Under the pieces are notes generated by a model. It made no database searches. It was not told where the DNA came from and worked only from the letters and a program-made list of their open reading frames with translations. The position numbers were made by a program, and so were the translations under genes. This document shows positions 10,845-19,839 of a DNA stretch of 64,000 nucleotides, piece by piece. This stretch comes from Bacillus sp. UNC438CL73TsuS30 (GTDB lineage: Bacteria > Bacillota > Bacilli > Bacillales > Cytobacillaceae), in NCBI RefSeq assembly GCF_000482325.1, contig NZ_KI535295.1, positions 297,060-361,059 on the forward strand. Reading direction: 5' to 3'. Positions within the stretch are counted from its first letter, which is position 1. Each line of letters begins with the position of its first letter.

Positions 10845-11270
10845 ATGATGAATCATCCACGTGTTCAACAAGGTTCTGGGGTATTAAAAAATAATGGATT
10901 AAAGCTAACCCCACAGAGATTAGCTATATTGGAGTATATGGCCACTTCTAATTCTCATCCCACCGTAGATGAAATCTGTAAAGATTTAAAGGAACTTTTG
11001 CCTAGTTTAACGCCAGCCACGATATATAGTAACTTAAAATGTTTTAAGAAATATAATCTTATAAATGAATTGTCCTTTGGGGAATTTGCTAGCCGCTTTG
11101 AATGGGCTACTTCCTTTCATTATCATGTTAGATGTAAATTTTGCGGAAATCTTGCTGACTTTTATTACCCAAAATTAATTCAAGTAGAAAAATTTGCCAA
11201 AATTAATTTCCAATTTAATGTAACTCATCACTTTTTTGAATTACAAGGAATTTGCCCTAAATGTATTTAA
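10845..11270 (+). CDS. PerR-like Fur-family metalloregulator
   Basis: A 141-residue Fur-superfamily repressor closely resembling Bacillus PerR, with LTPQRLAILEYM, the winged-helix segment and TPATIYSNLK. The structural zinc cysteines are Cys 97/Cys 100 and Cys 137/Cys 140. Of the regulatory metal ligands (B. subtilis PerR His37, Asp85, His91, His93, Asp104), the equivalents are His 38, Glu 86, His 92, His 94 and Asp 105. One Asp is therefore replaced by Glu, while the Asp usually cited as separating PerR from Fur is kept. It lies just downstream of katG, its probable target. A second PerR elsewhere in the genome cannot be excluded. Confidence 0.85.
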   Translation: MMNHPRVQQGSGVLKNNGLKLTPQRLAILEYMATSNSHPTVDEICKDLKELLPSLTPATIYSNLKCFKKYNLINELSFGEFASRFEWATSFHYHVRCKFCGNLADFYYPKLIQVEKFAKINFQFNVTHHFFELQGICPKCI

Positions 11271-11767
11271 AAAGGGGTGTTTGAAAGTGAACTATTCATT
11301 GTCATGTAGACATTCCATTCAGTAAAGAATATCATTATTTTTTTTGACAATGCTTCTTCAAAAGTAAGCCCTCCACCAAGTGATATCATCTTCTCTGTGA
11401 ACAAAAAGCGAAACGTACTTAACGCCCGAATACGAATGTTAATCATGTGAACAGATAATTCTTTGTTGCTGCGTTTTCGATGTTCATCCTCTGAGTATGG
11501 TATACGTTCGGTTCGAAGATAATTGATATAACTTCGTATTTTATCCGCTGTAGTTTCGATAACGTCCATAACATCTCCTGAAAGCAATTGACGGATATAC
11601 CTCATTACTTCTTGATAACCATTGATTGTTCCTATCTTAATCCTTGTTCTTTCTTTGCACGAATGAAAAATTTCGAACGCTTCATCAAGGGAATATAGGA
11701 CATGTCTATGCTGTGAGACTTCAGATGAGGATATAATACCTCTTTCACCAATAAATTTACGTTTCAT
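11267..11767 (-). pseudogene. Truncated tyrosine recombinase/integrase (N-terminal part only)
   Basis: A 166-residue ORF whose middle (about 45-130) reads like the SAM-like core-binding domain of phage-integrase-type recombinases, with helices around INGYQEVMRYIRQLL, IRSYINYLRTERI and INIRIRALSTFRFLF. The C-terminal catalytic domain carrying the Arg-His-Arg-Tyr residues is missing. The ORF stops 4 bp inside the end of the convergent PerR-like gene. It is probably the remnant of a mobile element, possibly linked to arrival of the katG/PerR block. The assignment rests on pattern only. Confidence 0.55.
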
Positions 11768-11971
11768 ACAATTTCTAAATCCACCTCAGATTAGAGTCGA
11801 GGAGTACTACGGTACAGAAATCTGTCCTACAGTCATAAAAACTACATCCTACAACCGGATAGCACGCAAGGAAAAAATTTTATTATTTCCCTGCGTTTAT
11901 CTAGGATAAAATTGTCAGAACATGATAGATTTCTAAAAACTTAATCATATCGATCATATGATGTGTCAGTA

Positions 11972-12478
11972 CTAGTGCTGATGCATTGTTAAAAACGCAG
12001 CTAATTCTTTACTTTTCTGCTTTCTCTCTTTACGTACTTTTGCCCGCTCGGGGGCGGTTTCATGTAATTTTATTTCTTCTTCTGTTTCAGGAATGACTTC
12101 CGGAACACGCGCTGGGCGTTTATGCTCATCAAGCGCGACAAATGTTAAGAGGGCAGTTGCTGCGATTTTACGCTTACCGCTTTTTAAGTCTTCCGCTATA
12201 ATTTTCACAAATACTTCCATTGATGAGGTGCCTGTCCATGTCACATAAGATTCAAAACAGACGGAATCTGTTGTTCGAACTGGATGTAAAAAATCGACTG
12301 AATCCGTTGAAGCCGTTACACATTCTCTTCGACTGTGGCGCGCCGCGGAAATGGAGGCAATTTGGTCTAAATCACTCATTAACCGGCCACCAAATAATGT
12401 ATTGTGATTATTTACATCATTAGGGAATACACGACTTGTTCGTATTACTCTTGATTCTTTACAATATTTAGCTTCCAT
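11972..12478 (-). CDS. Acyl-CoA thioesterase, hotdog fold (YkhA-like)
   Basis: A 168-residue single-hotdog thioesterase of the BFIT/YkhA type that hydrolyses acyl-CoA to free acid and CoA. The motif NDVNNHNTLFGGRLMSDLDQ carries the family's active-site Asn and Asp, followed by TASTDSVDFLHPV. The ATG at 12478 has GGGGGA 7 bases upstream; an in-frame TTG at 12484 is too close to it. The C-terminal 40 residues are charged and Lys-rich. It appears to be monocistronic. Confidence 0.88.
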   Translation of the reverse strand: MEAKYCKESRVIRTSRVFPNDVNNHNTLFGGRLMSDLDQIASISAARHSRRECVTASTDSVDFLHPVRTTDSVCFESYVTWTGTSSMEVFVKIIAEDLKSGKRKIAATALLTFVALDEHKRPARVPEVIPETEEEIKLHETAPERAKVRKERKQKSKELAAFLTMHQH

Positions 12479-12587
12479 TGACAAATCCCCCGAAATATAT
12501 CAAACTATTGGCGTTTTATTTTTTTATCATTAAAGAGTTATTACCATCACTATAAAATCGTTATTTCACTTCTTTGAAGAATTTTTT

Positions 12588-12621
12588 AGCTCCTCAGTAG
12601 GACAATCCTTACTGAGAAGCT
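12588..12621. other. Inverted repeat downstream of odhB
   Basis: AGCTCCTCAGTAGG and the facing CCTTACTGAGAAGCT form an imperfect long stem 24 bp past the odhB stop. A U-tract is missing on the odhB strand, so its role as an intrinsic terminator is uncertain. Confidence 0.45.
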
Positions 12622-12644
12622 TCTAAAAATCTTTGATTAAAGTT

Positions 12645-13895
12645 TTAGCTTTCTAATAATAAGGATTCTGGATCTTCCAACAACTCTTTTACCATAGCCA
12701 AGAAGCTAACTGCTTCTTTCCCATCCACAATTCGATGATCGTAAGATAGGGCAATATACATCATTGGACGGTTTTCTATTCGTTCATTATCTATTGCCAC
12801 TGGCCTTGTTTGAATCTTATGCATACCGAGAATTCCTACTTGTGGGCTATTCAAGATCGGTGTTGACATTAAAGATCCAAAAACACCACCGTTTGTAATT
12901 GTGAATGTTCCACCTTGTAAATCATTTAAAGTGAGGGCGTTATCACGAGCTTTTTTACCAAGATTACCAATTTCTTGTTCGATTTCGGCAAAATTTTTCT
13001 GGTTCGCATTGCGTACAACTGGAACGACCAAACCTTCTGGTGCTGCAACTGCAATTCCGATATCGTAAAACTTCTTGATAATTAATTCATCGCCTTGAAT
13101 TTCGGCATTTAAAAGTGGGAATTGCTTTAAAGCTGAGACCACGGCTTTTGTAAAGAACGACATAAATCCAAGGCGAACACCATGTTTATTGAAAAAGGCA
13201 TCTTTCCGCTTATTGCGTAAATCCATAATAGCGGACATGTCAACTTCGTTAAATGTTGTCAACATCGCTGCAGTATGTTGGACTTCTACAAGGCGTTTAG
13301 CGATGGTTTGACGCCGGCGGGACATTTTTACTCGTTCTACTGGTTTATCAAACTCTTCATCAATTTTTTGTACAGTGGGTTTTGGACTTGCTTTTTCCAA
13401 TTTTGGCTCTTCCTTTACCTCAGGTGTATGCGAATAGGCTTTTACATCATCTGGCCTAATTCTTCCTAGCAGGTCATTACTGCTTACTTGGTTTAAATCG
13501 ATTCCAAGTTCTCTTGCCAATTTTCTTGCAGCCGGTGAAGCAATCGGCCTTGTGGCTTTCGGTAGTTCTTTCTCTGGCTGGGCGTTTTGTTGATTTAAAG
13601 TTTCTTCTACTGGTTTTTCCGGAGCAGCTGTTAGAACTGGTGGAATGGCCACCTCAGATATATTCTCTTCGATAATAGCAATTACATCGCCTACTTCTAC
13701 CGTATCGCCAGGTTCCTTTAATACTTTTGTAACTATACCGGAGTTTTCAGCGTTTAATTCTATATTAACTTTGTCTGTTTCCAGCTCTACTAAACTGTCT
13801 CCTTTGTTGACACTATCACCAAGATTAATAAGCCATTGTGAAATAGTTCCTTCTGAAATGGATTCTGCCAACTCAGGTACTTTAATTTCAATCAT
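12645..13895 (-). CDS. odhB: Dihydrolipoamide succinyltransferase, E2 of 2-oxoglutarate dehydrogenase
   Basis: A 416-residue E2 component (SucB/OdhB) that transfers the succinyl group to CoA. The lipoyl domain (residues 1-76) has the lipoylated Lys in the motif [14 protein letters not shown] Pro/Glu/Lys-rich linker leads to the peripheral subunit-binding domain (about 117-152, [15 protein letters not shown]). The catalytic domain ends with the active-site motif [13 protein letters not shown]. It lies 81 bp downstream of odhA in the same direction, forming the standard odhAB operon. Confidence 0.96.
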   Translation of the reverse strand: MIEIKVPELAESISEGTISQWLINLGDSVNKGDSLVELETDKVNIELNAENSGIVTKVLKEPGDTVEVGDVIAIIEENISEVAIPPVLTAAPEKPVEETLNQQNAQPEKELPKATRPIASPAARKLARELGIDLNQVSSNDLLGRIRPDDVKAYSHTPEVKEEPKLEKASPKPTVQKIDEEFDKPVERVKMSRRRQTIAKRLVEVQHTAAMLTTFNEVDMSAIMDLRNKRKDAFFNKHGVRLGFMSFFTKAVVSALKQFPLLNAEIQGDELIIKKFYDIGIAVAAPEGLVVPVVRNANQKNFAEIEQEIGNLGKKARDNALTLNDLQGGTFTITNGGVFGSLMSTPILNSPQVGILGMHKIQTRPVAIDNERIENRPMMYIALSYDHRIVDGKEAVSFLAMVKELLEDPESLLLES

Positions 13896-13976
13896 GTTTC
13901 ATATCCTCCTATGTTTTAGGTTAAGTCTCTTATTAAATAAGTATTTTAACTTTTGGTATCTAGCTGATAATGATTG

Positions 13977-16868
13977 TTAGCTTCTAATTAACTCTCTTTC
14001 TTGTTTCTTTGTATCTACTAGACTCTTATAGTTCAAAGCTTGTTGGATGATGAGATCTTGTTCCTTCTTATGAACGATTGACTCACCGACTGCAGTGCTT
14101 GAACGTTCCGGTCGTCCAATGTAACCGAATTTCAGTCTGTCGGAAGTAAGATCAAAAAGGGTAGGGGCAATATAATGCCAAGCGCCCATATTCTTTGGTT
14201 CTTCCTGTACCCAAATGATTTCCTGTAAGTTCGGATAGCGCTTTATGATTTCTTCTATTTTTTCCTTCGGAAATGGATACAATTGTTCGATGCGAACGAT
14301 GTGTAACCCATCCAAGTTTCGATTTTCTTTACTTGAGTTAATTTCTACAGCTAGATCGATAGCCATCTTTCCCGTAGTTAACACTAATCGCTTTACTTTT
14401 TCTGTCCTTTTTCCGAGTTGAAACTGTTCCACAACCGTTTGGAAACTGCCTTTGCTTAAATCAGTACCAGGAGAAGCGACCAGCGGGTGACGAAGCAGAC
14501 TTTTTGGAGTCATAATGACTAATGGTCGAACAAACTCTGTTCCTAAGATGGATGCCTGACGGCGCAAAATATGAAAGTATTGGCCAGAACTTGTTAAGTT
14601 TGCTACCGTCCAGTTGTTTTCTGCTGCTAACTGTAAAAAGCGTTCAATACGGGCACTAGAGTGCTCGGGCCCTTGGCCTTCATAACCGTGAGGCAACAAA
14701 AGGATAAGCCCTGATTTTTGCCCCCATTTTGCTCTTGCTGATGAAACAAATTGATCAAAGAGAGGCTGTGCTGTGTTAGCAAAGTCACCGTATTGTGCTT
14801 CCCATATTACAAGTGTTTCAGGGGCGAATACGTTATAGCCATATTCAAAACCTACGACAGCCGCTTCTGACAGCGGGCTATTATGAACTGCAAACGAAGC
14901 TCGTGCTTGTGTCAGATGTTGCAAGGGTGAATAAGTTCTGTTTGTTTCAATGTCATGCAACACAATGTGACGATGAGCGTACGTTCCACGCTCAGAATCT
15001 TGTCCCGTTAGACGGATGGGTGTGCCTTCCGTTAACATTGTCGCGAATGCCAGCGATTCTGCAACCGCCCAATCTACTTTCCCGTTTTCATTCAGTGCTG
15101 TTTCACGGCGCTCCAGTATCCGCTTCAATTTTGGATAAACTTGAAAACCTTCCGGCCATTTCAGCAATTCCGTATTTAATTCACGAAGGGTATCAAGCAA
15201 CACACCTGTCTCTAATAGTGGAATTCCTTTAGCGATAACTCCCGGAACCTCTACATCAGCAGATGGCTCATCTTGTTTCCTCTTTGACGCTTTGTCATAC
15301 TCGGCTTGAAGCATTTCTTGCACGGTGTGATTGATTTCTTCGACCTCTTTTTGATCGAGAATGCCTTTAATTCGCAACTGTTCGGAATACAATGCTCTTA
15401 CCGTTGGATGGCTCGCGATTTTTTTGTACACCTGCGGCTGGGTGACCGCTGGATCGTCCATTTCATTGTGGCCAAAACGTCGGTAACCGACTAAATCAAT
15501 CAAAAAATCCTTTTGGAATCGAGCACGGTATTTATATGCAAGACGAACAGCTGCCAGACAAGCTTCCGGATCATCAGCATTTACATGCACAATCGGGATT
15601 TCAAAGCCTTTTGCCAAGTCACTCGCGTATCTCGTAAAACGAGAATCATGACTATCTGTCGTAAATCCGACCATGTTGTTCGCAATGATATGAATGGTTC
15701 CTCCGGTTCGATATCCTTTTAATCCACCTAAATTCAGGGTTTCTGCTACAATGCCCTGGCCCGGAAAGGCAGCATCACCATGTACCAGTATCGCGAGCGC
15801 TTTCTTAACATCCCGCTTAGGATATCCTGCTTTTTGTCGTTCTTCTTGTGCTGCTCTTGTAAACCCTTCTACAACCGGATCGACAAATTCAAGATGACTT
15901 GGATTATTTGCTAAGGTGATACGTGTGCGAACATTACCGGAACCCTCCACAAATCGATTGCGGCCTAAATGGTATTTCACATCTCCTGTCCAACCCTCAC
16001 TAATGTCGACTAAATCTTCCGACGGTCCCTGTTGTTTGGCGGACGAGTGCTGGAACTCTGAGAAAATCTTGTTGTATGGTTTGTTTAACACATGAGTCAG
16101 GACACTTAAGCGACCGCGATGCGCCATTCCAATCAAGACATTGCGGGCTTCATCGCCTACACCTTCGTACACCACTTCATTCAACATAGGTACAAGCATG
16201 TCTACACCTTCAATAGAAAACCTCTTTTGACCGACAAAGGTTTTATGTAAAAATTGTTCAAATCCTTCGACCTCTGTCAAACTTTTTAACAGGTTTGTTT
16301 GTTCTTTTTTAGATAAGGAGCGATGCAAGGGACCTGTTTCTACTATGTGAGTTAACCATGCTTTTTCGTCCATATGATCAACATGGTTAAATTCGTAGGC
16401 TAGTGAAGATGTATAAATATTTTTTAGTTGGGTTATAGCATCCCATGCGGTTTGAACGCCTTCAGGTGCCTCTTCCCAAACAAGCTTAGCAGGAATCTCT
16501 TTCAAATCTTGGTCACTTAGCCCATATTTTTCTGGATGAAATAAATTATGATTTTGTTCATTCACCTCTAATGGGTTGATGTTTGCTACTAGATGTCCAT
16601 GTGAACGAATGTCTTCTAGTAGTTTTACGATTTTCATAACTTTCTCTATACTCGCTGTTTTACTAGGAACAACAGATTCATGTTCGACGCTCTCTTTCAT
16701 TTGACTTGTTTCAAGAGACGGTGATCCATATTTAATAAACAGCTCTTTTAAGTTTGAATCAACGGTATCTCCCCCGTTTATATACAGCTCATATTGTCCT
16801 ATCACATAGCCAAGGTTTGGACCATTAAATTTCCCCCATGGATTTGGCTGAATTTTCTGTTCTCCCAT
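13977..16868 (-). CDS. odhA: 2-oxoglutarate dehydrogenase E1 component
   Basis: A 963-residue thiamine-diphosphate-dependent E1 (SucA/OdhA) that decarboxylates 2-oxoglutarate in the TCA cycle. It opens with [15 protein letters not shown], has the ThDP region [10 protein letters not shown] and MVGFTTD, and carries the central motif [11 protein letters not shown]. The ATG at 16868 is supported by GGGGG 8 bases upstream; an in-frame ATG at 16883 lacks such a site. It is divergent from a LysR-family gene 162 bp away, which may regulate it. Confidence 0.96.
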   Translation of the reverse strand: MGEQKIQPNPWGKFNGPNLGYVIGQYELYINGGDTVDSNLKELFIKYGSPSLETSQMKESVEHESVVPSKTASIEKVMKIVKLLEDIRSHGHLVANINPLEVNEQNHNLFHPEKYGLSDQDLKEIPAKLVWEEAPEGVQTAWDAITQLKNIYTSSLAYEFNHVDHMDEKAWLTHIVETGPLHRSLSKKEQTNLLKSLTEVEGFEQFLHKTFVGQKRFSIEGVDMLVPMLNEVVYEGVGDEARNVLIGMAHRGRLSVLTHVLNKPYNKIFSEFQHSSAKQQGPSEDLVDISEGWTGDVKYHLGRNRFVEGSGNVRTRITLANNPSHLEFVDPVVEGFTRAAQEERQKAGYPKRDVKKALAILVHGDAAFPGQGIVAETLNLGGLKGYRTGGTIHIIANNMVGFTTDSHDSRFTRYASDLAKGFEIPIVHVNADDPEACLAAVRLAYKYRARFQKDFLIDLVGYRRFGHNEMDDPAVTQPQVYKKIASHPTVRALYSEQLRIKGILDQKEVEEINHTVQEMLQAEYDKASKRKQDEPSADVEVPGVIAKGIPLLETGVLLDTLRELNTELLKWPEGFQVYPKLKRILERRETALNENGKVDWAVAESLAFATMLTEGTPIRLTGQDSERGTYAHRHIVLHDIETNRTYSPLQHLTQARASFAVHNSPLSEAAVVGFEYGYNVFAPETLVIWEAQYGDFANTAQPLFDQFVSSARAKWGQKSGLILLLPHGYEGQGPEHSSARIERFLQLAAENNWTVANLTSSGQYFHILRRQASILGTEFVRPLVIMTPKSLLRHPLVASPGTDLSKGSFQTVVEQFQLGKRTEKVKRLVLTTGKMAIDLAVEINSSKENRNLDGLHIVRIEQLYPFPKEKIEEIIKRYPNLQEIIWVQEEPKNMGAWHYIAPTLFDLTSDRLKFGYIGRPERSSTAVGESIVHKKEQDLIIQQALNYKSLVDTKKQERELIRS

Positions 16869-17030
16869 TAAAAATACCCCCATGATTGAGTTTTTTATGT
16901 TTTATGAGATTTAAAGAAGTAATTAACAATTGATTAAGGATTAGGATAATGCAATAATGAATTTAAATAAAATTTCAAAAAATTATATTAGTTTATAAAA
17001 AATATTTATAGCAGATTACTAGGTGGGATA

Positions 17031-17930
17031 ATGGATTACCGTGATTGGGAAATACTCAAGGAACTTTATAATCAAAAAAATCTTACAAAAACAGCTCGAT
17101 TATTATTTATTACTCAACCTGCTTTAACTAGTCGGTTAAAGCATATGGAGGAAGAACTTGGGGTTAAAATCGTAACTCGTGAAAGGCGTGGAGTGCATTT
17201 TACCCCACAAGGAGAATATCTTGTCCAAAGTGCTGAGGAGGCCCTTGCTCATTATCAAAAAATAAAAGAAAATGCTCAAAATATGAGTAATAGCGAAAGT
17301 AATAAAGTGGTAGGTACGTTGAGATTGGGGGTATCCAATTTTTTCGCGAATTATGAACTTCCTCATATATTGAAACTATTTAAAAGGCAATATCCCCATG
17401 TGGAGTTCAAGGTGATTACGGGATGGAGCAGAGACGTAACCCAACTTATACACAGTAAGGATGTTCATATCAGTTTTGTTCGGGGAGACTATGGATGGAG
17501 GGGATTATCGAAACATCAGTTATTTGAAGAAACTATTTGCGTTGCTTCAAAGGATGAGTTTGAAATTATGGATCTTCCTCGGCTCCCTAGAATTGAATAT
17601 AGAGGGGATTACTTATTAAAATCAGTAATTGATCATTGGTGGGCTGAAAATTATGCGCAAGCGCCTTTTGTCAGTATAGAAGTCGACCAAGTTGATACGT
17701 GTAGGGAAATGGTTATAAATGGTTTAGGATACGGTATCCTTTCCAGCAGGGTACTTAGCGGGATAGAAGACTTATCTAAAGTCCAATTAACGGATCAAGA
17801 AGGAAATCCTATATTGCGAAGAACGTGGATGTATTATCATAAGGAATCCTTAGAATGGAATGTCGTTAAGGCATTCGTACATTTTATAGAAAATCATGAT
17901 TGGCAATGTTCTAGTGCAAAGACAAAATAA
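17031..17930 (+). CDS. LysR-family transcriptional regulator
   Basis: A 299-residue LTTR. The N-terminal winged helix (residues 1-60, LTKTARLLFITQPALTSRLKHME) is followed by a periplasmic-binding-like effector domain (about 95-290). AGGTGGG precedes the ATG. The gene is divergent from odhA with a 162-bp shared promoter region, the classic LTTR layout, so control of odhAB is plausible but unproven. It does not look like CcpC by eye. The effector is unknown. Confidence 0.88.
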   Translation: MDYRDWEILKELYNQKNLTKTARLLFITQPALTSRLKHMEEELGVKIVTRERRGVHFTPQGEYLVQSAEEALAHYQKIKENAQNMSNSESNKVVGTLRLGVSNFFANYELPHILKLFKRQYPHVEFKVITGWSRDVTQLIHSKDVHISFVRGDYGWRGLSKHQLFEETICVASKDEFEIMDLPRLPRIEYRGDYLLKSVIDHWWAENYAQAPFVSIEVDQVDTCREMVINGLGYGILSSRVLSGIEDLSKVQLTDQEGNPILRRTWMYYHKESLEWNVVKAFVHFIENHDWQCSSAKTK

Positions 17931-18002
17931 AAGTGCTATAAAATGCATCGTAGAAGGTATAAACTGAAAAAAGTATCAGTACAGCAATTAAATATTTTCC
18001 TT

Positions 18003-18040
18003 AAAACAAGCACCTTTTTTTAGCTGCTTGTTTTTTCTTT
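18003..18040 (+). terminator. Terminator of the LysR gene
   Basis: AAAACAAGCA pairs with TGCTTGTTTT, followed by a run of T. It lies 73 bp after the LysR stop. Confidence 0.85.
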
Positions 18041-18219
18041 CATTGGGGTACCACCACATGCCCATCGGCTAACCAACTGCTTGTACAAATTGGGGAATGA
18101 AAAGGATTTTTTTCGCATATGGATTATCAATAAAGATTGCCATAAAAAGGGGGACTTACATTTCGTTTTTAGTTCGTGCTGCAGAAAAGGGTTTAATTAA
18201 AAATTCGAGGGGGAATCGT

Positions 18220-18681
18220 GTGAAGCCATTAGATGAGAACGTATATAAATTTCTAATGCCCTTATTTTTTTCAGGGGTTGTCTTCTTTTTGAGTTTCTAC
18301 TTCTGTATATTAGGCGTGTCCCTTTATCTTTATTCCCTTCCTATCTATGCATTTTTACTGCTTATCTCTTTATTTCTGTTTTATCAAACCGATAAAAATT
18401 TACATGAATTCATGAAAAATGGAATCACAACCTTTACTCACTATACCTTTTATCATCGCTGCATTGGTATTTATTTAATGTTATCGATTGTATTATTTGG
18501 GGTATCTATTGCCTATATTCCTTTTTATTACAATGGAGGATTTGTCTTTGTTTGGTACTGTGCCCCTATGTCGATTCTTTGCTTCATTAGTTTTATACAA
18601 TCCCAAAAACGAATAAAACGTTTAAAAAAGGCCCTTGAACATAATGATCATCCAGAAGACATCGATCAACTTAAGTTTTAA
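18220..18681 (+). CDS. Small integral membrane protein, unknown function
   Basis: A 153-residue protein with four hydrophobic segments (about residues 10-35, 38-58, 78-100 and 105-130) and a charged cytoplasmic tail. I do not recognise the family. The GTG at 18220 is preferred because GAGGGGGA precedes it and the first TM segment follows soon after. An upstream in-frame ATG at 18097 would add 41 residues but has its Shine-Dalgarno almost touching the start. It has its own terminator and lies upstream of qoxABCD without evident linkage. Confidence 0.6.
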   Translation: MKPLDENVYKFLMPLFFSGVVFFLSFYFCILGVSLYLYSLPIYAFLLLISLFLFYQTDKNLHEFMKNGITTFTHYTFYHRCIGIYLMLSIVLFGVSIAYIPFYYNGGFVFVWYCAPMSILCFISFIQSQKRIKRLKKALEHNDHPEDIDQLKF

Positions 18682-18712
18682 CTTTCATTATTCGAAGTGT
18701 CATAAAAAAACA

Positions 18713-18748
18713 AGCCCTATCTGACAATGATCGGATAGGGCTATTTCT
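18713..18748 (+). terminator. Terminator after the small membrane protein gene
   Basis: A perfect 9-bp stem (AGCCCTATC / GATAGGGCT) is followed by a short T-rich tail. It separates this gene from the qox operon. Confidence 0.75.
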
Positions 18749-18927
18749 TATGGTATTGGTGTTGATTCCTTTTATCCTTTCGACTGATGTGGGGAAGGGT
18801 GGACATTTTGTCACTATTTTAACCCGAAACCATGTTTTGGAATTATGCAATCAGAGTTGGGTACTCTATTAACTATTCACAAAATGTTTAAGTTAAATAA
18901 CACAACAAAATCGAAGGGGAAATGAAA

Positions 18928-19818
18928 GTGAGAACATGGAGTCAATATTCGATCTTGGGTTTGTTGGGCACATTGCTTCTGGCTGGTTGTGACAAAAGTA
19001 AATACATTGTTCTTGACCCAAAAGGACCAGTCGGCCAAACAGAGTTAGACTTGATTGTAATCTCTGTCATTTTATGTGCAATTGTAATCATTCCAGTCAT
19101 GGTAATCTTTGTTTACATCATTATTCGTTATAAAGATAGGCCTGGAAACACTGCACCCTATCAACCTGAATGGGCCGACAGCAAAGTGTTGGAAATCGTA
19201 TGGTGGGGAATTCCTGTTGTGATTGTGGCTATTCTTGGGATTTACACAGCTAAAACAGCCATTAAAGTATCGAAACCCCCGGTTACAGATGTGAAACCGA
19301 TTGTTGTCCAAGTCACATCATTGGATTGGAAATGGCTGTTCACCTACCCCGATAAAAAGGTTGCGACTGTCAATTATGCTGTCATTCCTGCAGGGGTTCC
19401 AGTTCAATTTGTTTTAACCTCCGATGCGCCGATGAATTCATTCTGGGTACCGCAGCTTGGAGGACAAGAATATACGATGCCTGGCATGTCAATGGGATTG
19501 TGGCTTCAGGCGAACAAAATAGGGGAATATTTCGGAAGCGGGGCCAATTTTACCGGAACAGGATTTGCCCATATGCAATTTAGGGTCAAAGCTGTAAGTC
19601 AAGCGGATTTCAATACTTGGGCAGCCGGTTTGAAAAAAAATTCTCCTGTTCTTACAAACGCCGGGTATCAGGAATTGTCCCAACCAGGCAATGTGAAAGA
19701 ATTAAGTTATTCTTCCTATCCGAACAAATTATACGAAAACATCGTGAACAAAAATGGCGGAACCCTTCATCATCATATGCACAATTATGGTGAAGACACG
19801 ATCATGCCAAAGAAATAG
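18928..19818 (+). CDS. qoxA: aa3-type quinol oxidase subunit II
   Basis: Subunit II of the cytochrome aa3-600 menaquinol oxidase. It has a lipoprotein signal peptide with lipobox LLAGC, two TM helices (about 35-60 and 78-98) and an extracytoplasmic cupredoxin domain. The CuA ligands of cytochrome c oxidases are absent in the FWVPQLGGQEYTMPGM region, as expected for a quinol oxidase. The GTG at 18928 is preferred since AAGGGGA is 7 bases upstream; an ATG at 18922 is nearly adjacent to that site. The C-terminus is His-rich (LHHHMHN). Confidence 0.93.
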   Translation: MRTWSQYSILGLLGTLLLAGCDKSKYIVLDPKGPVGQTELDLIVISVILCAIVIIPVMVIFVYIIIRYKDRPGNTAPYQPEWADSKVLEIVWWGIPVVIVAILGIYTAKTAIKVSKPPVTDVKPIVVQVTSLDWKWLFTYPDKKVATVNYAVIPAGVPVQFVLTSDAPMNSFWVPQLGGQEYTMPGMSMGLWLQANKIGEYFGSGANFTGTGFAHMQFRVKAVSQADFNTWAAGLKKNSPVLTNAGYQELSQPGNVKELSYSSYPNKLYENIVNKNGGTLHHHMHNYGEDTIMPKK

Positions 19819-19839
19819 TAAACAGGAGGAAAGATTTCC

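Noticed and set aside
11775..11905. A plus-strand reading frame of about 40 codons between the recombinase remnant and the thioesterase looks protein-like.
   Set aside because: It has no start codon or ribosome binding site, ends quickly, and matches no family I know. The stretch also contains a hairpin (11865-11895).
12588..12621. An intrinsic terminator for odhB.
   Set aside because: The stem is good but there is no U-tract on the odhB strand, so it is listed only as an inverted repeat.
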